From Phoronis australis (Eukaryota; Phoronida; Phoronidae), in the NCBI GenBank assembly GCA_002633005.1, contig NMRA01000113.1, forward strand, positions 464,441 to 528,440: a DNA stretch of 64,000 nt, read 5' to 3'. The notes below the pieces were generated by a model. That model was not told the DNA's origin. It worked only from the letters and a program-made list of their open reading frames with translations, and ran no database searches. The translations under genes were made by a program, and so were the position numbers. Position 1 is the stretch's first letter. Each line of letters starts with the position of its first letter. Shown here in pieces: positions 36,301 to 46,334 of this stretch.

Positions 36301-36958
36301 CAATCTGAAAACACGATTTCAGATGGCAAAACGAGAGAGTGTTGATGGCACTGAAGACACAAGTACTTACATGTTTTCACAAAAAGATGAAAGTTCTGAG
36401 GCTTATGACCATGGAAAAGACATGGCCGAATTTTATCAAGTCAATCAAGATTTTAACAGAAGTTGCAGGGAGTCTGATCTTGCTGATATGAAACTAGACA
36501 TTAGTTTGATTTCTAAGGCTCTAGTCAATAGTAGTGTCCTCGAGCGTTATGCAATGACCAAAGAAAAACTTCAAAATCCCAACATGACCATACGTCTATA
36601 TTACTGCGGTACACTTGAACATCCTGAAAGAATTCCTGACATTGTGAAGAATGGTTTCTCTGAGAAAGACTTTTCCCATGGCGAGTATGGTTGTGGTCTT
36701 TACTTCTCCAAGTCGGCCACTAAAGCCATGCCATTCTCAGCTAAGGGTAAGCTGATTATTGCTGATGTTGCTATTGGTAACCCGGAGAGCATCATTAAGA
36801 AGGACAATGGGCGCACTTGTCCTTCTCATGGTTATGATTCTACTGTCACCCCAGGTAGGCTAGTATCTTCCAGGGACGACACCAAGTGTCAGGAGTATGT
36901 CATATTCAACTTCAATCAGGCTCTGCCTTTGTTTTTAATTGATTACTCTTGTTCTTAA
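33331..36958 (+). CDS. GNAT acetyltransferase - PARP catalytic domain fusion protein
   Basis: Three coding exons (33331-33592, 34844-35080, 35424-36958) give 677 residues. The ATG at 33331 has context AAAAATGGCG; upstream codons in frame contain no ATG. Residues about 193-202 are Asp/Glu-rich. Residues 238-338 look like a GNAT fold, with RQMGVG (269-274) as the acetyl-CoA loop (RxxGxG) preceded by IHLTVIATRKKY. Residues about 350-450 are coiled-coil-like. Residues 554-677 resemble a PARP catalytic domain, with GEYGCGLYFSKSATKAM and EYVIFNFNQALP. The PARP triad reads Cys561-Tyr593-Glu657 where His-Tyr-Glu is usual. The family would transfer ADP-ribose from NAD+, and GNAT would acetylate; neither activity is shown here. 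I do not recognise a named vertebrate orthologue. Confidence 0.82.
34394..34524. mobile_element. Dimer of a ~70 bp palindromic-ended element (intron 1 of the GNAT-PARP gene)
   Basis: Each unit starts GGGTGGCGCAGCACTGAAAA, carries AAAGTGGGGG, CTATAGC(T/CCC) and CCCCCTATGG, and ends in an inverted copy of its start (TGCACC or TGCCGCCC). Two head-to-tail units are joined by a spacer with ATAGACCATAAGTG. The same dimer occurs at 41316-41457. Confidence 0.7.
35162..35285 (+). other. Possible optional exon in the GNAT-PARP gene
   Basis: Between exon 2 and the large third exon lies a 124 bp stretch flanked by TTGCCAG and GTAAGT. It is open in the frame set by exon 2 for 40 codons (includes RPVPSRSLIYWLHKSSKQ). 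Joining it to the usual acceptor at 35424 gives a stop at once (TTA TGA). Joining it to another AG at 35358 stays open. Exon 2 joins 35424 directly in phase, so the main model leaves this out. It may be a poison exon, an alternative exon or chance. Confidence 0.35.
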
Positions 36959-37319
36959 TTCACGGATATTTATAATTCCTACTTAAGTTTATGGCAGGCA
37001 TAGTGGTCTCAGTAGTTAATTGCGTAAAAGTGGACAGAAAAGTACATGAAACATTCCAACTTCATGTGAGTCTCATTGTTAATCTTAAAATTGAGTTCTA
37101 ATGTTACTTTGTCGTAGATTTGATGCACTACTTGTCGTTGTTTTTTTAGGAGTGAAAAGCTTTAATGCTCAGAACTTGCATTTTATTTTAAATAGTTCTA
37201 TGCATGGAAACTCATAGATAATGAAAAAAAAAATACGGGAAAAACGATGTAACATTTCAACTGTTTTTACATTGAATCTCAACTGTAATGTATAAATAAT
37301 TTATTTACACTGTCAATGA

Positions 37320-38420
37320 TAGAAACTGTGTTGTGATAAATCCTTTTTTTTGCACCCACATATATATTTGTGAGCGTATGTTGCCATTATGTTTGTCCTG
37401 CACTTGGCTACTTTATCTTCAAAAATGATGGATAGACATGAAGCGTTCCTGTTATGGCTAGGATGGCACATGCAAATTTTTGGCTGCTTCTGTGCCCTGG
37501 TAGCAATTGTGTTTTTAGGACAATCACTGTATATCCAGAGTCCCATGACAGACTTTTATGAAATTTGGTTTATAGGTTTCTTTCAAGAATATGAAGTCAC
37601 ATTCTTTTTCTCTGGCAGATTCAGAATATTTTGTGCCTCCTAGTGGTCATTTGTATTACTTTCTGGTATCTGTCTCTCTCTACCCCCAAACTGTTGAAGT
37701 TAGTCATTATAAGAATTGGCTGATGTATTACTGCTGAAAAGACATGTACCATGTTTAACGTGGAATTACAAACATGTCCGATGGGTGTTTTTTTGCCTGT
37801 GGCACAATATCTACCAAGTTTTATATAGATCTTCATAAAATTTGGTATACATTTGTGCATATGTTTCTTATGAGGAGAGTTGATTTTGGGATGAGTCTGA
37901 TGCATCAACACTTGCCCAGTTTCAGTGAGATTGAAGCTATGCTGCGCCCCTGACGACCTTTTCATGTGTTTGACCTCCAAAGAAAGGTGTCAGGTGTGTT
38001 CCTATTGAGGAGAGTATGGCTGGTATTGATTTTCGGACTGATCCAACTACTTTGGTACCCTCTAGTGGTAATTTTGTTTTTCTATGTGTCTGGCTCCACC
38101 TACCATTTTCTTTAGTGTTGTATCTTTTAAAAATTTAACGATGAGATTTTATTGAGAGCGTGGCTGCTGTCGATTTCCGTGGAGATCCGACTATTTTGGT
38201 GCCCCCCTGGTAGCAGTCTTAGTTTTCTTTGCCTTTGCCTCAATTTATACCAATTTTTATGTATTTTTATGAAATTTAACAGACTTTGATCCTAGTAAGC
38301 AGAGCACAATAGTCACTGAGTTTTGGATTCTAGTGGACTCTCTCTGGCAGCAATTATAAAGTTTTGACATTGTGGCTCCTATTGAGGAGAGCTTAGTCAG
38401 CATTAATTTATGTACCTAAC
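37320..38420 (-). repeat. Interspersed repeat, ~140 bp modules, long reverse-oriented copy
   Basis: It begins with the reversed tail (TTTGCACCCACATATATATT, then GAGCGTATGTTGCCATTATG). It then has about seven modules with reversed cores near 37636 (GCCTCCTAGTGGTCAT), 37945, 38060 (ACCCTCTAGTGGTAAT), 38201 and 38335. Between them runs the GAAATTTGGT / GGAGAGTTGATTTTGGGA text. It lies just downstream of the GNAT-PARP gene, so it may contribute to its 3' UTR or mark its end. Confidence 0.65.
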
Positions 38421-41315
38421 GAATATAACATCACCGTTTGGCAAGTTTAGTTTTCTTCAATATCTACCACATCCTATGCTAGAACTTTGTAAAATGTGAG
38501 AGATATGTCCGTATCAGATAGATCAGGTGAATGGTGTGTGCCCCTTGTGTCAATTTGTTTTTTCCAGAGGCCTCCATATATGTCAAACTGCTAACAGATG
38601 TTGATGAATATTATTTTTTTGTGAAATTATGTTTGTAAAACATTTAGTCAGATTGAGGCGCAACATGTTAGTTTGATCATATGACAATGACACTCTTCAG
38701 CACAGCCTCTGAACATAAACAGAGGAGAGGATGTAGAGCGTTCTGTGTTGCTCTTATTTGTGTTCTGCTGAAGCATTGTGGTCATAATTGTATGTAAATG
38801 TCCCTCTGTGTAAATGTTATTCATTGTATTTCTAAGTGACTCTATTGCCAGTGATTGGGGTAGTATCTTTCTCGTATGGGCGTGGTTAATTACGAAATCA
38901 AAATCAACTTATGAAAGCTTCTGTGATAAGTTAGGAATGAATAATCTACTTGACAAAGACGAGTAGTAGTTTACAGTTTTTAGAGAAAGTGGGAACTTAA
39001 AAAAATGCTGGTGAACTATTGGCCTATCGTTTCCTCACATCTGTTTTGGGGGAAAGCAACAATGAATTAGCATATATGGCGAAGAAGGCCATGTTCAGTA
39101 ATGAACTAAGTTAAACAAATCATGTATCCTTCAGATGTTTGAGTTTGCAACCTCATAACGCTGTATAAAGAGTTCAAGTTTTATTTTCTGCACTCATTTT
39201 TAATAATAGGTGGTAATACCATTTGGTAACTCCACGTTGTTCAAAGAACTGGTGCGGTGCCCTCTACAAGATCTAAAAATGTTGGCTGAAACTAGGAAAT
39301 GCTGACATTCGGGTGGGCCTATATATGTTTATGATAGGATGAATCAACTACACGGTAGAGCATGGTCTACACAGAACAGTGCTTGCGACACAGTCGGTAT
39401 AGTTTTGGAAAAGTATTTACTGCGAGTCAATTGCACCTTGCAGAAAACGGAATGCAGTGTGTCAAAAACTAAAAATTTGTACTTACAACATAGCGATTTA
39501 CTAAAAGCTGAATTTCGCTCAGTTTACGCGTGATGTTGATTTCTTAACGGAAGCTCATGTGGTTTAATAACCAAACCCTAGTGATCTCACCTTGAGTTGC
39601 TGCCAAGTCATAGACAGTGCGTATACACTCATGCGCCATTTTCGAATTCGCAATTTTAGTGTTGGCCAGATCCAGTAAGCTCTGAATCGCTTTCTTTGGT
39701 CGACATTCTTGCTGGTGGAATCCTATTTTGGCAAGGAGTATTATGAGACCGATTTTATTTTAGCACAAGGCCCATTTCGATTTTTAGCCAGCTGAACAGC
39801 GTGAAATGCAGGTTAAAGAATTTAAAAGTCACTGAATATTTCAAGGTTTTTAGCTCGATTTCAGAAGAAATTTAACTGAAGCTGGGAGTTCACATCGTTG
39901 CCCTGAAACCAAATGTGGGAGAAAATTTGTTGATCGTGAAAACATAATTTGTCTGTAAAAGTGACGTCTTTGAGATAGACGAGGAGTTTCGTTTTAAATT
40001 CGGGTGTTCGATGTTTGATTACGATTGTAAATTTATAGGGGAAATTTGTACATATTCTGATTTCTATAGACTTATGAAGAACCTTCCTCAGTGGAACACT
40101 TGTGTAAATATCGTGTGTTATTTTTCTTTATTTCATTTGCAATGTACTGTTGGACCAGTGGCTCTGTTTGTGCAAATACATTATTTCTGTAAGTGTTCCC
40201 TGATCTACTTATTCTTGCGGGCAAAAAGGACTAGACTCTCGGCCTAGCCGTGATGTCGGCAGTGACATAAAGTAAGAAAGCAAAATGTTTATTTTACATC
40301 GGTGTGGGGTAAAGCAACAAAACAACCATGGCATAAGTGGTAGTTACCGATACAATAAACAGAGAAAGAATATTTACAGAGCGGTGGTTCCTGTATGAAT
40401 CAAAGACATGTAACAGATACAGTTTTAACACTCGTAGTCATTTTAAAGAAGAGTCGTAATTACGTAGTTTTCAGGCCATTCCATAAAAGACACACCTCTA
40501 CTACGAATGGACCAGTAGCCAAGAAATATGGAAACCGATAATATGTTTTGTTAGATTGGTTGTGGAAATGCGAAACATTTAAGAGGAGCTAGGTCTATAT
40601 GGTGGACTTCACTCCATGTGAATTACTAATGCAACAGTGTTTGCCCTGAAGAGTAGACTGGTGATCATGAAACACAAACTTTAGGGCACGAAACTGAATC
40701 TTAAAGCATTTTCTGCCCTGTACTATGCCGCTAGAGTCCCAAACGGTAAGAGTGTGATTTACCAGAAGCATGATATACTTTTTGTTCATTATCAAGCTTG
40801 TTGCAGAGTAGTTATTATTGCTATATGCTTAGAAGCTCTGGCACATAATCAACAAGCTGATGGAAAGTCAGCTTATGGCCAGTAGACCAAGGTGTCTATA
40901 GGAGTTCACACATGGAATGACACCATCACCAACATAACTAAAATTCTCAGCTTGACAGATTTTAATATAAAATATCCATGTTTGCATTCACGTGATCGAT
41001 TTAACCATGTGCTCGTGCCAACTGCAATGCCTCATTCGTTACACTGTTTCAGACTTTTAATGCTTTCATGGTAGTAAACTATGAACAATACCAATGGATT
41101 ATTGGTAGAACTGCGCTTAAATAATGAATTCTTTTTGGATGGAAATTGAAGTAATGTTTGATTTATGTGATCCATTTAATTGACCTCTCCTGTAAAAGCA
41201 GGGTAAACGCCAGCAGTTTACAGTTTACAAAATAAAGTAAGTGTTTAAAGTTAAGTTACAAACAAAATACATCTGAAAGCAATGCGTTCATCAGTATTAT
41301 GTGAGCATACATCTT
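38421..41315. other. Intergenic stretch, no feature recognised
   Basis: AT-rich. A weakly similar text is shared between 39786 (CAGCTGAACAGCGTGAAATG) and 42537 (CAACTGAATAGCGCGAAACG), suggesting an old dispersed repeat. No coding path or MATCAP 5' exon found. Confidence 0.5.
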
Positions 41316-41457
41316 GGGGGGCGCAGCACTGAAAAAAGTGGGAGGATAAAGCCCCCCCCCCCAGCCCCCCTGTGGTGCACCGCTTATAGACCACGGGCGG
41401 CGCAACACTGAAAAAAGTGGGGGCTATAGTCCCAGCCCCCTATGGTGCGCCGCCCAT
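41316..41457. mobile_element. Second dimer of the ~70 bp palindromic-ended element
   Basis: GGGGGGCGCAGCACTGAAAA opens the first unit and GGGCGGCGCAACACTGAAAA the second. Both have AAAGTGGG, a C-run and CCCCCTATGGTGCGCCGCCC-type ends. The ends are GGGCGGCGCA and TGCGCCGCCC, an inverted pair. Confidence 0.7.
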
Positions 41458-41937
41458 GTAACATCAATTGCAAAATTCTTCACTACATTTCACGAGCCAG
41501 ATAACTTTAAAGTAATAAACGGGGTGCGTCTATATCCGGAGTATCAAGCAGTTTTAGTCAAATGGTTAACGTATGGGTACATCCGCCAAAATCCAGATAT
41601 TGGCGCAGGTTCAAACATTGGCGCATAGGCCTACATATGCGCATGTAACATAATAATGCTACGTTTGAATAAATACGAAACTAGTTCGGGTTAGTAATTT
41701 TATCACACAAACGATTTCATTAAACCCTGAAATCCTCAACAGCATTTCCAATGTGAAAGCATGTATCACGTGTTGACAGGCACTGAAACCAATGGTTAAA
41801 TAGTATTTGTATTTCATACACACAACGATAACTAACTGGCATCGCTGCATCTTATTTTTTTCTTATATACACGTAGCGAGCTAGCTTTCTAATTTCAAAA
41901 GTTTTTCTTTTGCTAGTAGAACAAAACCTTCTGTTCC

Positions 41938-42127
41938 TGGTTGCATGAAACGGTCGCAAATGGGGACCCAACTAAGGTCTTTAAATTTAATGTGTGCTTG
42001 TGGAATTTTGAAATCACTGAATGTCCTTTCTTATGCTGTTTTAGTTTCATTACATTACGAAACAAACGTGCAAAAGATTTCGGGAACTTAGTTGAATTCC
42101 TATTTGGGACTGTTTCATGCAATCGGT
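41938..42127. mobile_element. Fold-back element with ~45 bp inverted arms
   Basis: GGTTGCATGAAACGGTCGCA at the left matches the complement of GGGACTGTTTCATGCAATCG at the right. The pairing continues through CCCAACTAAGGTC and GAACTTAGTTGAATTCC. As a result both strands show an ORF beginning MHETV; neither is a gene. Confidence 0.75.
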
Positions 42128-42829
42128 CACTGGTTTTAATTCATTGCTCATCATTGAAAATTAAGTGGGAATTTTGCAGGTGTATGAAGGAGTTCATTCA
42201 TTAACTCGGCAATACATCTCATGGAAATCTAAAGCTGTGGAAATTCAAGGGTCTTGATCAATTGAAATCTTATTAGAAGTCTCTGTTCTTTTCTCAGCAA
42301 CTTTTTTCTGATTGTTTAAAGCTACATTTCACCGCGTTTACTAGCCGGCTAAAAACACGGGCCCTTTTTGATTTGGAGTTTTTTAAGGGTTGACCAATTT
42401 AATTAACACTGAAGCGTTTTTTCGAGTTCTTGATCATTTCGATGTTCTTGTTAGTGACAGAAACAGAATCCTACCACCCTAAGGATTAGTACGAGATGCC
42501 TTATGAGAGTAAAATGGCAAATTCAGTTTCCGTTTTTAACCAACTGAATAGCGCGAAACGCAGCTTTAAAATTTTTGATGCCTTGTTTTTCACAGTTTGA
42601 TTGGATTTTTGAATGGCCTGTTAATGAAAATTAATTTGAATTTAAACTGCCTCGTTCACGCTTAGGCTGACTTCATCACTGATCCGGTAGGATTCTGTAA
42701 GAAGAGAGTTCTAAAAAAACAGAAATAAAGCTAACGTGGCCTGGTCATGGTTACTGTCATTTGCCGTGCACAGGCCTCATGGATGGGCCCATTGCACCAA
42801 ACATCTGAGCTAAAAGCACGAGAGCCCCG

Positions 42830-43030
42830 TTATGGTTCTTCGTGAAGGAAGTTTTCAAGTCTGCCTGTCTCCTTTAAGAAAACGGACAGACGTTTCCATT
42901 TGTTACCATGCACAATATGTTGTAGGCTTGTAACAGTGCCATCCAGTAGGCTGCTCTTTAGCCTGTAGTAAAAAGCTGGGCAAGACTCTACCAGGTGTTC
43001 AATGTCAGTACCACACTTGGGACACACTGG
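42830..43030 (-). mobile_element. Short fragment of a retroelement ORF (Cys/His end motif)
   Basis: The minus strand reads CPKCGTDIEHLVESCPAFYY followed by about 45 residues. C-x2-C-x5-H-x4-C with ESCPAFYYRLK is typical of the C-terminal zinc motif of reverse-transcriptase ORFs. No flanking RT core is visible, so it is a dead scrap. Confidence 0.5.
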
Positions 43031-43569
43031 CTTGCTTACAGTGGCCCGTCAAAATTTGAATGACGTGTCTTATGCCCAATCTATCAAATTTCAGATGTTT
43101 TTTTGAACCTACTGGTTAGTATAGAGGGACTCGAATGAAAAAATCATTGGGCTGTAATGTGATTACATGTTCCCTCAGTAATGTACCGGGCATTCAAGGT
43201 CATAGCCCTACCGCTACTGTGGCAATTTGAATCATGTATTATTTTGCTACGTTCTTACCTATTCCAATATGAAAATCAAGCTTGATGTTTGAAATTAGTG
43301 CCCGGTTGATGTTTGATCAAGTGGTGAACCAAACATTCACTAACTGGTTGCAATACATTTTTAATAACTTCAGAACACTTCTGAGCGCATTCGCTTTGTT
43401 TTCTACCCAATTTCAAGTTTAAAGAAGCCACGCCCTTGCGTAAACTTGGAAGAATTCAATTTCTGCTTTACAAAATAATCAAGGTGTGAACCAAAGGTGC
43501 TCTAACTGGTTTCAATACATTGTAAATGCATTCTATAATACTTCTTAGAAAACTTCAGAGCGCATTCAC

Positions 43570-43975
43570 GGGCCTTGGCCAAGCTGCCGAAGGCAGCAAC
43601 GATCGACGGGGACTGACGGCTTGTGGGCGGGCCTCGGTGGCCAAAAGCTACTGAAGGCAGCGCCGACGGGACTGACGGCGAGTGGGCGGGCCTCGGCCAT
43701 GCCGCCGAAGGCAGCGCCGACGTACGTGGACCCGCTGACGGCGGGTGGGCGGGCCGGCCTGATCAGCCAAGCTGCTTGAAGGTAGCGCCGACGGGGACCG
43801 ACGTAGTAGCCAGAACCGAGTAGGCGGGATGGGCCAACTTGAAGCCCAACGCCGGAGGCTGCGCGTGCCCTGTCGGCTTAGTAGCCATGCAGAGCCGCGT
43901 AGGCGGCCGGGACAGGCCAAGCCGCCGTGGAAGGCGGCGCGTGCCCAGTCCCGTAGTAGCCCGGCAGTGGTGAGT
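43570..43975. repeat. GC-rich tandem array
   Basis: Units of roughly 65-95 bp contain GCCGAAGGCAGCGCCGACGG, GACTGACGGCGAGTGGGCGG and GCCTCGGCCA, about five or six with drift. This is the most GC- and CpG-rich part of the window, embedded in AT-rich DNA 2.4 kb before the first MATCAP exon found. Reading frames through it are artefacts. Confidence 0.75.
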
Positions 43976-44235
43976 CTTAGTGAATCACTCAGAAACTCAC
44001 AATTCTCTCTTTGTCAAACCTTAATTTAAGACGATTTCCAAAGCAATCGCGTCATTATTGCCAACACGAAAAACGGATTTGGTCTTTTGGGCAAATGAAG
44101 ACAACAAATTTGTTAAGAACCGATTGCACAAAATATAAAACGTGTACTAAGCATTACAAAAAGAAGTAGGTTTCGCGCGCAAACCCTGTGGACCATAAAC
44201 AAGAACGTTTCGTTGAAACTAAGTAAAATTTAAAT

Positions 44236-44305
44236 CGTGGTGGTGTAGTGGTAAAGCACGCGCGTTCTATCCGCCTGGTCGTGGGTTCAAATCTGTGGAC
44301 ACCTT
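44236..44305 (+). repeat. tRNA-like sequence, probably a SINE head
   Basis: TGGTGTAGTGGTAAAGC resembles an A box and GGGTTCAAATC a B box of a tRNA promoter, at tRNA-like spacing. The acceptor and T arms do not close properly. It is followed by T-rich sequence. Not a functional tRNA by eye. Confidence 0.4.
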
Positions 44306-46334
44306 ATTCCTTTTTTGTTTTTTCATGCCTTTTTTCTTAGATAATACTTCAGGAATCAAGGAAAATGCTTGATTTTTAGAGGAACAAACAGAAAAATTTC
44401 CTGGGCGGGAGGGGGATTTGCCCGACCTCCCCCCATTCGGTACTATGCGCATCTACAATCGTGCTTCAAGCAAAGTTTGCGCAAATGCTATACTGTACAG
44501 ACAAAATGTTGGCCCCCCTTGTGATACCCTAGATCCGCCTCTGCTCACAATCAAAATCATGACCACTATTCGACTCGCGGCCAAAATTCACTTAAAAGTT
44601 GCACACTAGATGTCTCAAATGCGTGAAATTGAAATAGTTCACTCAAGATTCCAAGTTCACATACCCCGGTAACCGTACTACAACACGGGGGCCTCAAATT
44701 TCCTATGGTCAATACGATTTACCGCCAGGAGGCGTTGTCAAGTCTTTATGATTGGAGGGACAATTGTTATGAAACCAAAGGTGTCGCTTCAACTGAAGCG
44801 TCTTAGTAACGAGTTTAAAAAGCGAGGAAATTTGGGTAAAATAATCATGTTAACTACGACCAACTCCAAAGGGCCGGTAGTAATGACACAGATTTAAAAA
44901 GAACTATTTTTTTGCTGTCAAGGTAAGGTAATCAGTAATAAGAATTTGAATTGAGTTGTTTCTGCGACAGGGTGAATGGCATGTTTCAGCGTCCAGTTCA
45001 TTGACATTGTCTGAACACAGCTTGACAGGCACCTTTAATCAGCCCTCGACGATATATATCGCCGAGGGCTGATTAAAGGTGCCTGTGGTCTTAAAGTATT
45101 CTACTCCGTGTTGAAGGAATTTTTGAATGAATCAACAGTAGGATATCATGAGGGGGCCTCAACATTCTACTTTGTGCCTATCTCAGTGCAACTGATTACT
45201 GATTGTCTCACACCCATCGTAGGCATCGTAGCCAGCAATGGCCCAAGTTGAAACTTCTTGTTTTGAGCCACAAAAAGTGTCTGAAGACTCTGGAAGCATT
45301 ATGTGGAGTCCATAATTATATTAATGAGCTGTAATCACCAAGTCTGAAGACGAAAATTCTAACAAAGTCTGAGTCTGTGGAAGTCATAGACAGTGACCCG
45401 CACCATCTCTAGCTGGCCCGACAATGGACAGTGACCACCGTCTTTACTGGCACCGCTAGTAGAGACAGTGGAGGTCCTATTGGCGCTTCATATGCTGGAA
45501 GCTTTTCGATGAATTATGCCTCACACTGACTTGTACAAAACTGTTGATGCAGCTACACAGTGCCATGAAAACCAGGTCAAGTTTCTAATGATTTGGGTAT
45601 GCAGCCAGGTGATTATCCTGTAATGGCACTGCTCAACAGATTAACTTTTTATTGATAAAATAAAGTATACTGAACAATTTGTAAGGAACCAGTTGCATAT
45701 GAATAATAAATTAAAAATACGTACACTACCATAACTGCAATTATCGCCATTCCATTGTCTTATTTCCAATTGTATGTGCAAGTTATGGTTCTTACTTTAC
45801 TTTCTTGTTCTGTAACATGCAGGTTGGCTCAGGAACAGTGGAATTTTGGAGACTTTGACGCAGTACATGGTCAAATGTGATGGGAAAGCAAAGCAGAACA
45901 GGAAGTGATACAAGTACACCATTAGGTGCAAAGGGGAAAGGTTGAGTTTAAACAGATATGTAAAGGAATAACTACATCAAATACAATATGAATATCAACA
46001 ACAGTCTGATAATACGAGACAATCTATCTGTTTTGAAGACCTGAGAAATATATGCCATGAATGTTGCATCACATTGTATGACTCCGTTTAGAATGGAATG
46101 TACAGAACTGAGTTGTCGACTGCTGAGACATGATTCCATCATTTGAGTGCTTGTACTCTTAGTCAGTCTAAGTAAAGTTAAAAGTGTTGCATAAACAGTT
46201 TGAAGTTCAAATAAATTATGCTATGTAGAACAATCATGCAATGTGACTTTATTTCACCTTACTGTTGTAAATATTTGTTATTTATAATTTGTTTAACCAA
46301 AAACTACAAAGAGGACATTTTCTTCATATTTTAG
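44306..46334. other. Region before the first MATCAP exon found
   Basis: Apart from the palindrome at 45025 I see nothing supportable. The gene's promoter and start-codon exon should be here or further left, but no stretch shows a start codon, coding bias and a donor in the phase needed (one base left over before AT|GAACCTGTG). Confidence 0.45.
45025..45086. repeat. 62 bp near-perfect palindrome
   Basis: The 24-base arms (ACAGGCACCTTTAATCAGCC plus CTCG, and their exact complement) flank CGATATATATCG, itself palindromic. A single A/C mismatch sits at the arm-centre border. There are no similar copies in the window. Confidence 0.92.

Noticed and set aside
43648-44029. Arg/Pro-rich ORFs on both strands
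   Set aside because: Produced by the GC-rich tandem array; open frames on both strands reflect composition.
44236-44305. Functional tRNA gene
   Set aside because: A- and B-box-like motifs are present, but the acceptor and T stems do not pair; better explained as a SINE head.
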